A DNA stretch of 48,323 nucleotides, from assembly GCA_027415455.1 (NCBI GenBank), contig DAIBSV010000002.1, forward strand, positions 1 to 48,323, given 5' to 3'. The DNA is from Nitrospirota bacterium. GTDB lineage: Bacteria; Nitrospirota_A; Leptospirillia; Leptospirillales; Leptospirillaceae. Positions 23,856-32,655 of the stretch are shown here, piece by piece. The notes below the pieces were generated by a model. It had not been told where the DNA came from, made no database searches, and was given only the letters and a program-made list of their open reading frames with translations. A program made the translations under genes and the position numbers. Position 1 is the first letter of the stretch, and each line of letters opens with the position of its first letter.

Positions 23856-24890
23856 ATGAACCGTTCGACCATGACCCAGATGCTCTTCCTGGTGGTGACC
23901 GCCACCGCCGGGATCTATGTCTTTTCCGGGATCCGGGGCGAGCCCTGGCCGGTCGGTCTGGGGATCGGCATGGCGATCGGAGGATCGGCCCTTCTGATCC
24001 AGTACCTCTTTCGGAAGGTTCAGCTCCGGATCGTTCTGGGGGGGCTGATCGGCCTTTACGGGGGACTGATCGCGGCGGGTCTCCTGACATACTCCACCGG
24101 CTCCCTCTTTCACATGACCCTCGAGCAGACCGCTCCTCTCGACGTCTTCATCGGGCTCATCATGGGATATTTCGGTCTGATCGTCGGAATCCGCGCCGGG
24201 CGCGAGTTCCACTATGCGGGATCCTTCCTCTCCTTCTGGCTCGAGGGGTACCGGGCGGTTCCACCGAAGCTTCTCGACACGAGCGTGATCATCGACGGAC
24301 GGATCGCGGACATTTCCGCGACAGGGTTCGCCGAAGGGGTCTTCATCATCCCCCAGTTCGTCATCCACGAGCTCCAGTACATCGCCGACTCTCCCGACAG
24401 TCTCAAGCGGGGCAGGGGCCGCCGGGGGCTCGACGTGCTCCAGCGCATGCGGACGATGCCGGGTCTCAAGGTCCAGATCATCGACGACGACTTCCCCCAC
24501 ATCCGGGAGGTGGACGCCAAACTCGTCGCCCTGGGTCGGCGCATGAAGGCCGTCATCGTCACCAACGACCTGAACCTCAACAAGGTGGCGGAACTTCAGG
24601 GGGTCCGGGTCCTGAACATCAACGACCTGGCCAATGCCGTGAAGCCGGTGGTCCTGCCGGGCGAGGTCATGCGCGTCTATCTGATCAAGGAGGGGAAGGA
24701 GGCCGGCCAGGCCGTGGCCTACCTCGAGGACGGGACGATGATCGTGGTCGACAACAGCCGCCGCTTCATCGGAAAGAACATCGAGGTGATCGTGACAAGC
24801 GTCCTCCAGACTTCCGCGGGGCGGATGATATTCGGGAAGATGAAGGAGGCCGAAGTGGCTGAGCCTGCCCGCGGGGAACGGGCGGAATGA
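23856..24890 (+). CDS. Membrane-anchored PIN-TRAM domain protein (YacL-like)
   Basis: A 344-aa protein. About four membrane helices occupy residues 5-120. A PIN nuclease domain follows, with acidic residues in LLDTSVIIDGRIADI, FVIHELQYIADS and VTNDLNLNKVA. A C-terminal TRAM domain spans about residue 265-330. This architecture matches YacL of Firmicutes and its relatives. The gene order PIN-TRAM, ispD, ispF, cysE is conserved in many bacteria and supports the call. The ATG at 23856 has GGAGGAGG about 10 nt upstream, and the stop overlaps the ispD start (ATGA). The RNA target is unknown. Confidence 0.9.
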   Translation: MNRSTMTQMLFLVVTATAGIYVFSGIRGEPWPVGLGIGMAIGGSALLIQYLFRKVQLRIVLGGLIGLYGGLIAAGLLTYSTGSLFHMTLEQTAPLDVFIGLIMGYFGLIVGIRAGREFHYAGSFLSFWLEGYRAVPPKLLDTSVIIDGRIADISATGFAEGVFIIPQFVIHELQYIADSPDSLKRGRGRRGLDVLQRMRTMPGLKVQIIDDDFPHIREVDAKLVALGRRMKAVIVTNDLNLNKVAELQGVRVLNINDLANAVKPVVLPGEVMRVYLIKEGKEAGQAVAYLEDGTMIVVDNSRRFIGKNIEVIVTSVLQTSAGRMIFGKMKEAEVAEPARGERAE

Positions 24891-25573
24891 GCGTCGGCGT
24901 TGTCCTCGCCGCCGGAGGCCGCGGCCTCCGGATGGGGGCGCACCTCCCCAAGCAGTTCCTCGAGATCGACGGGCGACCGATCTATATTCAGGCCCTTCGT
25001 CCTTTCCTTGACCACCCGGAGGTCAGGGCGATCCGGATCGGAATGCCGGAGGATTATGTCCCGCTGGTCATGCGGACGATGACGGATCTCTATCCCGGAG
25101 AGGTTTTTTCCGGCCGCCTTTCGGTATTTCCGGGGGGCCGCCGCCGCCAGGACACGGTGGCGAAGGGGGTCCGGCTTCTGGCAGGACTCCCGGAAATCTC
25201 CGGGGCTCTCGTCCACGATGCCGCCCGGCCCTTCCTCTCCACCGATATCCTCGACCGCACCATCCGCTCCCTTGAAAAGGGGCAGGCGGTAGGGGTCGGC
25301 GTTCCGGTTTCGGATACGCTGTGGCGGGTTTCGGGAGGGGAAAAGGAGGTCGAGGTCCGGGAGATCGTTCCCAGGGAGGCCATCGTGGCGGCCCAAACAC
25401 CCCAGGGGGCTCCGATGGCTCTCTTCATCGCGGCTCTTGACCGGGCAGAGCGGGAGGACCGAGAATTTACCGACGAGGCGAGTCTCTTCCTCTGGGCCGG
25501 CATCCCCTTCGTCCTTGTCGAAGGTTCGAACCGGAACAGGAAGATCACCCGCCCCGAGGATCTCTCTCATTGA
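24887..25573 (+). CDS. ispD: 2-C-methyl-D-erythritol 4-phosphate cytidylyltransferase
   Basis: A 228-aa enzyme of the MEP isoprenoid pathway that couples CTP with methylerythritol phosphate. The nucleotide loop VLAAGGRGLRMG is followed by PKQFLEIDGRPI, then GGRRRQDTVAKGV, HDAARPF, and VPVSDTLW, all in the expected order. It overlaps the PIN-TRAM gene by 4 nt and is followed by ispF. The length is normal. Confidence 0.93.
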   Translation: MSVGVVLAAGGRGLRMGAHLPKQFLEIDGRPIYIQALRPFLDHPEVRAIRIGMPEDYVPLVMRTMTDLYPGEVFSGRLSVFPGGRRRQDTVAKGVRLLAGLPEISGALVHDAARPFLSTDILDRTIRSLEKGQAVGVGVPVSDTLWRVSGGEKEVEVREIVPREAIVAAQTPQGAPMALFIAALDRAEREDREFTDEASLFLWAGIPFVLVEGSNRNRKITRPEDLSH

Positions 25574-25598
25574 AACGACCTATCGGGAAGGACGGGAA

Positions 25599-26087
25599 AT
25601 GACCATACGCGTAGGACAGGGGGTGGATGTCCATCCCTTCAAGGAAGGGCGTGATCTCGTGCTGGGAGGGGTCAGGATTCCCCACGACCGGGGACTCGAC
25701 GGACATTCCGACGCCGACGCGGTCATCCACGCGCTGTGCGACGCCCTCCTGGGAACCCTGGCCCTGGGAGACATCGGCCGCCATTTTCCTCCGTCGGATC
25801 CGCGCTACCGGGGGAAGGACAGCCGCTTTTTCCTCCGGGAGGTGACCTCCCTGGTCCGCGCGAAGGGGTACCGGCCCCACCAGGTCGACGTGACCATTCT
25901 TGCCGAACGTCCCAAAATCGCTCCCCATGTCCAGGCCATGGTGGCCGAGCTCTCATCGTGCATGGGCCTTGCGGCCTCCGACATCTCGATCAAGGCCACC
26001 ACGACGGAGCGGATGGGCTTCACCGGGCGTGAGGAGGGGATCGCCGTCTGGGCCGTCGCCACCGTCCGGGAAACGGAGGGGGCATGA
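25599..26087 (+). CDS. ispF: 2-C-methyl-D-erythritol 2,4-cyclodiphosphate synthase
   Basis: A 162-aa trimeric zinc enzyme that cyclises the product of IspE in the MEP pathway. Metal ligands are D10 and H12 (GVDVHPF) and H44 (DADAVIHAL); the C-terminal [18 protein letters not shown] is the family signature. The ATG at 25599 has GGAAGGACGGG upstream. The frame is open into ispD but lacks similarity there. The cysE start overlaps the stop (ATGA). Confidence 0.94.
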   Translation: MTIRVGQGVDVHPFKEGRDLVLGGVRIPHDRGLDGHSDADAVIHALCDALLGTLALGDIGRHFPPSDPRYRGKDSRFFLREVTSLVRAKGYRPHQVDVTILAERPKIAPHVQAMVAELSSCMGLAASDISIKATTTERMGFTGREEGIAVWAVATVRETEGA

Positions 26088-26815
26088 GCCTGGTGGAGGC
26101 GCGCCGCGATGACCGCGAGGCGGTGGTCCGGGGGAAGAATCCGTCTCTCCGGGAAATCATCTCCCGGGACTTTCGGGTGATTTTCGAGCGGGACCCTGCC
26201 GCACGGTCCGCATTGGCCGTCTTTCTGACCTATCCCGGATTCCATGCGGTGCTCCTTTATCGGATCGCCCACCGTCTCTACAACGCCCACCTGACCCTTC
26301 TCGCCCGGATCGTCTCCCTCCTGGCCCGCTTTTTGACCGGAGTGGAGATCCACCCGGCCGCCCGGATCGGACCGGGGTTCTTCATCGACCACGGCATGGG
26401 GGTCGTCATCGGGGAGACGACGGTCATCGGAAGCGACGTCACGCTCTACCAGGGAGTGAGCCTGGGGGGAACAGGCAAGGAAAGGGGCCAGAAGCGCCAT
26501 CCGACCCTGGGAGACCATGTCCTCGTGGGGGCGGGGGCGAAGGTCCTGGGAAACGTGACCATCGGGGAGGGGGTTCGGGTGGGCTCGAACGCCGTCGTCC
26601 TGCGCTCCATTCCGCCCCATTCCACGGTCGTCGGCATTCCCGGGCGGGTGGTCCGGACGAAGGAGCCGGGATACCCCGAGTGGACGCTGAACCACCAGGA
26701 CATGCCCGACCCGACCCAGGAACGGATCGAGATGCTCGAGCGGACCGTCGCCGATCTCGCCCGTGAGGTGGAGCGCCTGAAGGGTGCCTCTCCCGGAGAC
26801 CTCCCTCCGGCATGA
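26084..26815 (+). CDS. cysE: Serine O-acetyltransferase
   Basis: A 243-aa enzyme that acetylates serine with acetyl-CoA, the first step of cysteine synthesis. The N-terminal helical part ends in YRIAHRLY, and the left-handed beta-helix follows with [17 protein letters not shown] and [18 protein letters not shown], containing the catalytic His and the acetyl-CoA loop. A predicted coiled coil (residues 205-235) ends the protein. It overlaps ispF by 4 nt, and the following PAP2 gene overlaps it (ATGA). Confidence 0.92.
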   Translation: MSLVEARRDDREAVVRGKNPSLREIISRDFRVIFERDPAARSALAVFLTYPGFHAVLLYRIAHRLYNAHLTLLARIVSLLARFLTGVEIHPAARIGPGFFIDHGMGVVIGETTVIGSDVTLYQGVSLGGTGKERGQKRHPTLGDHVLVGAGAKVLGNVTIGEGVRVGSNAVVLRSIPPHSTVVGIPGRVVRTKEPGYPEWTLNHQDMPDPTQERIEMLERTVADLAREVERLKGASPGDLPPA

Positions 26816-27378
26816 CCACACTGGCATCCCTGGATCTATCCCTCTACCACCGCATTCTCTACGCCCCCCATCCGGCATGGCTGACCCGCGCCATGATCTT
26901 CGTGACGCGTCCGGAAAACTTCTTCCTGGCCATCGGGGTCGCGGCCTTCTTTCTCGTTCTGTGGGGAGGGGGACGCGGGCGGTTCCTCGTCCTGTCGGCT
27001 GCGATCGGAGTCGCGATTTCTGACCCCTTCGCGAGCCAGGTGATCAAGGGGATCTTCCGACGGCCCCGTCCCTGCCACGGCGAGCTACCCGCGCATCTTC
27101 CCATCGGGTGCTCGGATTCCTGGTCCTTTCCCTCGAGCCACGCCACGAACATCTTCTGCGAGGCGACGATCGTCTCCCTCCTCTATCCCAGGGCCGCTCC
27201 TGTCGCATACCTCTTTGCCTCCCTCGTGGGGTATTCCCGGATCTATCTGGGGGTCCACTATCCCTTCGACGTTCTGGGAGGAGCCGCCATCGGCCTTCTG
27301 GTCGGGGCGGGGGTGGTGGCCCTCCTGGGACGGATTCCGGGGGTGGGGCGCTGGCGGACGGAGGACTCCCGGTCTTGA
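26812..27378 (+). CDS. PAP2-family membrane phosphatase
   Basis: A 188-aa protein with about five membrane helices and the three phosphatase motifs of the PAP2/BacA-independent undecaprenyl-pyrophosphatase group: [17 protein letters not shown] and [16 protein letters not shown]. It probably dephosphorylates lipid phosphates such as undecaprenyl pyrophosphate at the inner membrane, which would recycle the carrier used by the adjacent glycan genes. It overlaps both neighbours by 4 nt. Confidence 0.88.
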   Translation: MTTLASLDLSLYHRILYAPHPAWLTRAMIFVTRPENFFLAIGVAAFFLVLWGGGRGRFLVLSAAIGVAISDPFASQVIKGIFRRPRPCHGELPAHLPIGCSDSWSFPSSHATNIFCEATIVSLLYPRAAPVAYLFASLVGYSRIYLGVHYPFDVLGGAAIGLLVGAGVVALLGRIPGVGRWRTEDSRS

Positions 27379-28943
27379 ACGAGGGATGCGGCATTCCCGG
27401 GGGAGGACGATCCTTTCTGGTTTGGACGGGGGCGATCCTTCTGTTACCGACCCTCTTCCGGCTCTTCGTGATCGGACGCTTCGATCTGGGGAACGACGAA
27501 GCCCACTACTACATGTATGCGGTCCATCCCGCGCTCTCCTATTTCGACCATCCCCTGATGGTGGCTCTTCTCATCCGCGCGGGAATGGATCTTTTCGGAA
27601 CGACGGCCTTCGGGGTCCGCGTCTTCGCCCCGCTCCTCTTTTTCCTCTCCTCGCTCCTTCTGGGGATGATCGCCCTGTACCTCTCTCCGAGACGACGGGT
27701 GGTGCTCTGGACCCTGATCCTGGTGAACGCGATTCCTCTTTTCGGGTATCTGGGGTCGATGCTGATTCTGCCGGACGCCGCCCTTTCGGTCTTCTGGCTC
27801 CTCTTCCTCCTGGTGGCCCTGGTTCTCTTCGGCCGCTACGAGCGCCTGACCTCCGGGGCCCGCATTCAGGGATGGATTCTTCTGGGAAGTCTCTTCGGCC
27901 TTTCCCTTCTTTCCAAGTACAACGGCGTGCTCCTGGCTCCCGCCACCTTTCTCTTCCTCGCCGCGACCCCCAGGCTTCGATCTCTTCTCCGGAGCCCGGC
28001 TCCCTATCTGGCGCTCCTTTTGGGCCTGTTCGTGGCCACTCCGCTCTTTCTATGGAATCTGGGCAACGGAGGGGCCTCCTTCCTTTTTCAGGCGACCCAC
28101 GGGCTGGGAGGCATCCATTTTTCATGGGTCCCTTTTTACCAGATGGTCTTCGGCCAGATCGGCTACGTTTCTCCGATTCTGTTCGTCGTGATTGCGTGGG
28201 TGCTCTGGATCGTTGCCCGAAAGGGGATCGAAGGCTCTGCGGCTCCCGTCTCCCGGGATTCCGTCTTCCTCCTGCTGATTTTCTCCCTCACCCCGCTCCT
28301 CTTCTTCAACGCGATCGGGCTCTTGCATCCGATCCTTCCCCACTGGCCGGCCATGGGATACCTCGGGGCCCTTCCGCTGGTCGCCCTCTTCATGGCAGGC
28401 CGGAGCCGGTCGGGGATTCCGGCCTGGGTCGTCCGGGGAAGCTGGCTGGGACTCTCGATGGCCCTCCTGGTGACCCTCCAGCTCTTCTTCCGGCCGGTCG
28501 TCCTTCCCTCCCGATTTCCGCTCTGGGTCGACATCACCAACGACCTGTTCGGCTTCAGGAGGCTCTCCGTATACCTCTCCGTGGAGATGGGCCGGCATCC
28601 GGAACGGCTGACGACTCCTTTCTTCTTTGCCTCCGAACACTTCAACACCTCAGACGAACTGGCCTTTTATCTGGGTCGGCCTTACAATACAATATGTCTG
28701 TCCCAGGGTGTGACCCAGTTCGACTTCTGGACCGATCCGCACCGCATGATCGGAAAGAACGGCCTTTTTGTCTCGACGGACAAGTACAGGGTGGATCCGG
28801 CGACCTATTTTCCAAAGGGGACCTTCGACCGGATTCTCCCCGTGTCTCCCCTTGTCGTTCTCAGAAGGGGGAGGCCGGCGCGGATTTTTTACATTGACTG
28901 GCTGATCGGTTTTCGCCGTGTTCCCTTCCGGCCCCAACACTAG
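27375..28943 (+). CDS. ArnT-like/GT39-GT83 membrane glycosyltransferase
   Basis: A 522-aa polytopic protein of the dolichyl-phosphate-mannose-protein mannosyltransferase (PMT/ArnT) superfamily. The first periplasmic loop has the catalytic acidic signature NDEAHYYMYAVHPALSYFDHP (DEAHYY with D/E), followed by LLSKYNGVLLAP and a HPILPHWPAMGY loop. These enzymes take sugar from a polyprenyl phosphate in the periplasm. The TTG at 27375 overlaps the PAP2 stop (TTGA). It is a clear paralogue of the gene at 31015. The sugar and acceptor are unknown. Confidence 0.85.
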   Translation: MNEGCGIPGGGRSFLVWTGAILLLPTLFRLFVIGRFDLGNDEAHYYMYAVHPALSYFDHPLMVALLIRAGMDLFGTTAFGVRVFAPLLFFLSSLLLGMIALYLSPRRRVVLWTLILVNAIPLFGYLGSMLILPDAALSVFWLLFLLVALVLFGRYERLTSGARIQGWILLGSLFGLSLLSKYNGVLLAPATFLFLAATPRLRSLLRSPAPYLALLLGLFVATPLFLWNLGNGGASFLFQATHGLGGIHFSWVPFYQMVFGQIGYVSPILFVVIAWVLWIVARKGIEGSAAPVSRDSVFLLLIFSLTPLLFFNAIGLLHPILPHWPAMGYLGALPLVALFMAGRSRSGIPAWVVRGSWLGLSMALLVTLQLFFRPVVLPSRFPLWVDITNDLFGFRRLSVYLSVEMGRHPERLTTPFFFASEHFNTSDELAFYLGRPYNTICLSQGVTQFDFWTDPHRMIGKNGLFVSTDKYRVDPATYFPKGTFDRILPVSPLVVLRRGRPARIFYIDWLIGFRRVPFRPQH

Positions 28944-28952
28944 GACGTGTGA

Positions 28953-30188
28953 TTGGAAGACATATCCTCTGAACCATCCCCTCACGAGCCCTCTCTTCCG
29001 CAGGGGTGGCGCGACTTTTCCCGGGAGGCGGGCCTCGAACCCTTTCCCGTGGCCCTCGACTGCCGGCATTACATCGGGGATCGTCCCTGCCGCTTCGCCC
29101 GTCCCTGCGGTGGATGTCCCGAATACTCCCCCCAGGGCTTCCGGATCCTGATCCTCAAGACGGGGGCCCTGGGTGACGTCCTCCGGACCACCATCCTCCT
29201 GGGAGGAATCCGGCGGCGCTATCCCCAAAGCCATATTACATGGATCACCGCGGCGGCGGCCGTCCCTCTGGTCCCCTCCAGTCTGGTGGACCGGATCTGG
29301 ACCCTCTCCCCCCAGACCCTCTTCAGGCTGCATATCGAACGCTTCGACCTGGTCCTCTCCCTCGACAAGGAACCGGAAGTGGCCGCCCTGGCCATGGTCG
29401 CCCGATCGAAGGACAAGCGGGGAATGGGACTCGACGAACGGGGAGCGGTCTACCCCATGAACCCAGAGATGGCCACCTATTTCCGTCTGGGACTGGACAA
29501 TCCCCTCAAGTTTTTCGGGAACACCCGAACCTATCCCGATCTTCTGGCCGAGGCGGTGGGGATTCCCTATGATCCGGCGAAGGACGACTACCACCTCGAT
29601 GTCCCGGATTCGGACTTCGAAACGGGACGCCGCCTTCTGGCGGGTCTCGGCCTTTCCGCCTCGGATCCGATCGTCGGACTCAACACCGGGGCCGGCGGCG
29701 TCTTCGTCAACAAGGACTGGACCATCCTCGGGTATCTCGAGCTGATCCGGGAGCTCGAGCGCTGCCGGATCCCCGTGCTTCTCCTGGGGGGCGACCGGGA
29801 GTCGACCCGGAACTCCGAAATCGCCAGGAGGGTGTCGAGCCCCTATGTCCGGCAGATCAACGCCTCCCTCTCCCTTGGGGTTTTTTCGGCCGTCCTCGGC
29901 CAGTGCCGGGTCGTGGTCAGCGGAGACACCCTCGGCATGCACATCGCCCTCGCCATGAAACGTCCGGTCGTGGCCCTTTTCGGCTCGACGCAGCCCCACG
30001 AGATCGAGCTCTTCGGCCGAGGGGAGAAGATCGTGACCCCGATACCCTGCGCTCCCTGCTACCGGCGCTCCTGCGACATCCATCCCTCCTGCATGGAGCT
30101 GATCGACTCCCGTCGGGTGTTCGAGGCGGTCAAACGGTACGCGGGCCCGGCATGTGAATCCGTTCCGGAAGGGGCCCTTCCGCGATGA
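28953..30188 (+). CDS. GT9 family glycosyltransferase with N-terminal cysteine cluster
   Basis: A 411-aa protein. The first 60 residues hold C37-x-H39, C46 and C52-x2-C55, a possible metal site. The GT9 body follows with LKTGALGDVLRTTILL, NTGAGGVFVNKDW, SGDTLGMHIALAMKRP, ALFGSTQP, and the C-terminal CAPC...C...C cluster. A TTG at 28953 has AGGA (28943-28946) upstream. It is the sixth GT9 in the window and the most diverged, with NTG at the loop where the others have HPG-type residues. Its acceptor is therefore probably different. The GT2 gene overlaps its stop (ATGA). Confidence 0.85.
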   Translation: MEDISSEPSPHEPSLPQGWRDFSREAGLEPFPVALDCRHYIGDRPCRFARPCGGCPEYSPQGFRILILKTGALGDVLRTTILLGGIRRRYPQSHITWITAAAAVPLVPSSLVDRIWTLSPQTLFRLHIERFDLVLSLDKEPEVAALAMVARSKDKRGMGLDERGAVYPMNPEMATYFRLGLDNPLKFFGNTRTYPDLLAEAVGIPYDPAKDDYHLDVPDSDFETGRRLLAGLGLSASDPIVGLNTGAGGVFVNKDWTILGYLELIRELERCRIPVLLLGGDRESTRNSEIARRVSSPYVRQINASLSLGVFSAVLGQCRVVVSGDTLGMHIALAMKRPVVALFGSTQPHEIELFGRGEKIVTPIPCAPCYRRSCDIHPSCMELIDSRRVFEAVKRYAGPACESVPEGALPR

Positions 30189-31018
30189 CCCTTCGTTCTC
30201 CTGGGACCGGATCCTTCGGCCTGGCGCCCCTTCCGGGGACGGAGGCGGTCTTTTCCGCGCCCTCCGTTCCTCCGGAGACTCCCATGGCCGTCCTCATGAC
30301 AGTGCCAACCTACAACGAATCCGAAAACATCGAGGGGCTCATCGACCGGATTGTCGCCCTGGGTCCCGAGTACGGGGTTCTTGTCGTGGACGACCGCTCG
30401 CCTGACGGGACCTCGGATCTCGTCCGGCGATACCAGACAAGAAAGTCGGCCCATGTCTATCTCCTCGAAAGACGGACCAACCGGGGGCGGGGCCAGGCCG
30501 GCATCGACGGATACCGCCAGGCCCTTTTCATGAATGTTCCCGTAATCGGCGAAATGGATGCCGACGGCTCCCACGCCCCGGAGGATCTCCCGCACCTTAT
30601 GGCCTCCCTGACGGAGGAGTCGGGCGGGGTGATCGGCTCGCGGCTCGTTCCCGGTGGGCGCGAGGAGGGTCGGACCCTGGGCCGGATGCTTCTGACCCGG
30701 GCCGCGAACCTTTACATCCGGATGGTCCTGGGTCTTCCCTACCGGGACGCCACCTCCGGCTTCCGGATTTTCCGGCGTGAGCTTCTGGCCCTGGTTCCAT
30801 GGGACAATCTCCTGAGCCGGGGACCCTCCCTGCTTCAGGAGATGCTCGTGATCGTCCATCGGACGGGAGCGCGGCTTTCGGAAAGTCCCATCACCTTTCG
30901 AGACCGGGTTCTGGGGACCTCAACCCTCAACCGGAAGATTCTTCTGGACAGCCTCCGGATCGTCCTTGAATTCCGGAGACGTTACGGACGCGGTCTTCCT
31001 CCGCGGAGTGCCCAGTGA
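30185..31018 (+). CDS. Glycosyltransferase family 2, polyprenol-phosphate sugar synthase (DPM1-like)
   Basis: A 277-aa GT-A enzyme. After a 35-residue N-terminal tail comes VPTYNESENIEGLI, then VVDDRSPDGTSDLV, EMDADGSH (metal DxD) and DATSGFRIFRRELL, the pattern of dolichol-phosphate mannose synthase without its membrane helices. It should make polyprenyl-phosphate sugar in the cytoplasm, the donor for the ArnT-like enzymes on either side. The ATG overlaps the upstream stop, and the next gene's GTG overlaps its own stop. An ATG 34 codons further on would remove the tail. Confidence 0.88.
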   Translation: MTLRSPGTGSFGLAPLPGTEAVFSAPSVPPETPMAVLMTVPTYNESENIEGLIDRIVALGPEYGVLVVDDRSPDGTSDLVRRYQTRKSAHVYLLERRTNRGRGQAGIDGYRQALFMNVPVIGEMDADGSHAPEDLPHLMASLTEESGGVIGSRLVPGGREEGRTLGRMLLTRAANLYIRMVLGLPYRDATSGFRIFRRELLALVPWDNLLSRGPSLLQEMLVIVHRTGARLSESPITFRDRVLGTSTLNRKILLDSLRIVLEFRRRYGRGLPPRSAQ

Positions 31019-32547
31019 ACCGTGTCCGCCAGCCGGGCCGGGTCGCCTTCTGGGTCCTCCTGGCCGCATTTCTCTTCCATGGCTGTCTCGCTCTCCGGGC
31101 CGGGCTGGTGGCCGACGAGGCCTACTATTGGTCTTGGTCGCTTCATCCCGCCCTTTCCTATTTCGACCACCCGCCCATGATCGCCTGGATCCTCTGGCTC
31201 TCGACCCACCTCTTCGGAGTGAACCGGTGGGGAATCCGTTTCCCTTCCCTCCTGATCTCCGTCCTCATCGGATCGTTCCTCTACGGGATGGCAAAAGAGA
31301 TGTTCCGGGACCGATGGGCCGGGCTCTGGGCGGTTCTCCTGGTTTCGGCGACCCTTCTTTTTTCTGCGGGGGCCTTCCTCATCACCCCCGATTCGATCGT
31401 GATCCTCTTCTTTCTCCTCACCCTCCGATCCTTCTACCGGGCGATCGACCGGGGATCGGACCGGGATATGCTGATGGCCGGCCTCTGGTTCGGTCTTGGC
31501 CTCCTCTCGAAATACACCATGGTGCTTCTGGGACCCCTTCTGGTTGTTTTTCTTCTCCTGGACCGCCGGGCCCGCTCCTGGTTCGGGCGGGCGTCCCTGT
31601 GGGGGGCCGGGGCACTGGCGCTCCTTCTCTTCACACCCGTCATTCTCTGGAACAGCCGTCACCACTGGGCTTCCTTCCGTTTCCAGTGGCACCACGGAAT
31701 GGAGGCCCACCAGATGGCTCCACTGTCCGGTCTTGCCGACTACCTGGGAGGGCAGCTCGGGGTCATGACCCCGATCGTCTACATTCTTCTTGTGTCTGCC
31801 GGAGTCGCGGGGGCGATCCGGCTTCTCCGGAACCCCTCGCGACCGTTTCTTTTCCTCTGGATCACCTCCTATCCGATCCTTCTTTTCTTCGCCTATTCGA
31901 GCCTCAAGGCCAAGGTGGAGGCGAACTGGCCGGTGGAAGGGTACCTGGGAGCCTTTCTGCTCACGGGGGCCTTCCTCGTGGAATGGGACAGGATTCCCTG
32001 GCTCCGCCGTACCGCCCTGGCCGGAATCGGACTCGGATTCCTGGGGAACCTGCTCACGGGGATCCAGGTCTTCTGGCCCATTCTTCCCATCAATCCCACG
32101 GTGGATCCGACCGGCCGGATGGCGGGATTCGGGACGGAAGACCGGGAGATCCGGGCCCTCGCGGCCGCTCTTCCTCCCGGAGAGCGGCCGGTGGCCTGGC
32201 TTGTGGACGGATATTCCAACGCCTCCCTGCTGAAATTCCATGAATACGGACGGACTCCCGTCTACGAAATCCATCCGAAGCGCCCCTTCCGGACGACGGT
32301 CCTCTCCGAGGCCGAAGCCAGAGCGCTTGTGGGGAAGCCGGTCCTTCTGATCCAGAACGGTCCGGACGGTGGATTCTACCGTGAGCTCGAAAACCGATAC
32401 GGGACCCCGCGCCTCATCGGAACGCTCCGCATTCCCCGGCGGGGGGCTTCCGATCGGAAGCCCATACTCCAACAGGAGGTCTTTCTGATCCCCTCCTTCA
32501 GGGACGCTCTCTCCCGCGAGCCTCCCCCTTATCTGAAGGTCTTCTGA
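31015..32547 (+). CDS. ArnT-like/GT39-GT83 membrane glycosyltransferase
   Basis: A 510-aa polytopic protein, paralogous to the one at 27375. The catalytic acidic loop is VADEAYYWSWSLHPALSYFDHP split around DEAYYW, followed by GLLSKYTMVLLGP and KAKVEANWPVEGYLG. Between the two lies the enzyme that should make their lipid-linked donor. The GTG at 31015 overlaps the GT2 stop (GTGA). The last 150 residues form a soluble periplasmic domain. Two similar transferases suggest two acceptors or two added residues. Confidence 0.86.
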   Translation: MNRVRQPGRVAFWVLLAAFLFHGCLALRAGLVADEAYYWSWSLHPALSYFDHPPMIAWILWLSTHLFGVNRWGIRFPSLLISVLIGSFLYGMAKEMFRDRWAGLWAVLLVSATLLFSAGAFLITPDSIVILFFLLTLRSFYRAIDRGSDRDMLMAGLWFGLGLLSKYTMVLLGPLLVVFLLLDRRARSWFGRASLWGAGALALLLFTPVILWNSRHHWASFRFQWHHGMEAHQMAPLSGLADYLGGQLGVMTPIVYILLVSAGVAGAIRLLRNPSRPFLFLWITSYPILLFFAYSSLKAKVEANWPVEGYLGAFLLTGAFLVEWDRIPWLRRTALAGIGLGFLGNLLTGIQVFWPILPINPTVDPTGRMAGFGTEDREIRALAAALPPGERPVAWLVDGYSNASLLKFHEYGRTPVYEIHPKRPFRTTVLSEAEARALVGKPVLLIQNGPDGGFYRELENRYGTPRLIGTLRIPRRGASDRKPILQQEVFLIPSFRDALSREPPPYLKVF

Positions 32548-32655
32548 CGCACAGGGATTCCCCTGCTCTCCGGAGAATGCGCATTCACGGGGTCTCGGGA
32601 CGAAACTCTATCAAGACAAGACGGAAAACGGACGACACCATTCAAGGAGATTTCG

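Noticed and set aside
22459..24090. Long minus-strand open frame of 543 codons
   Set aside because: It mirrors the O-antigen ligase and the start of the PIN-TRAM gene; the protein is of low complexity and has no motif.
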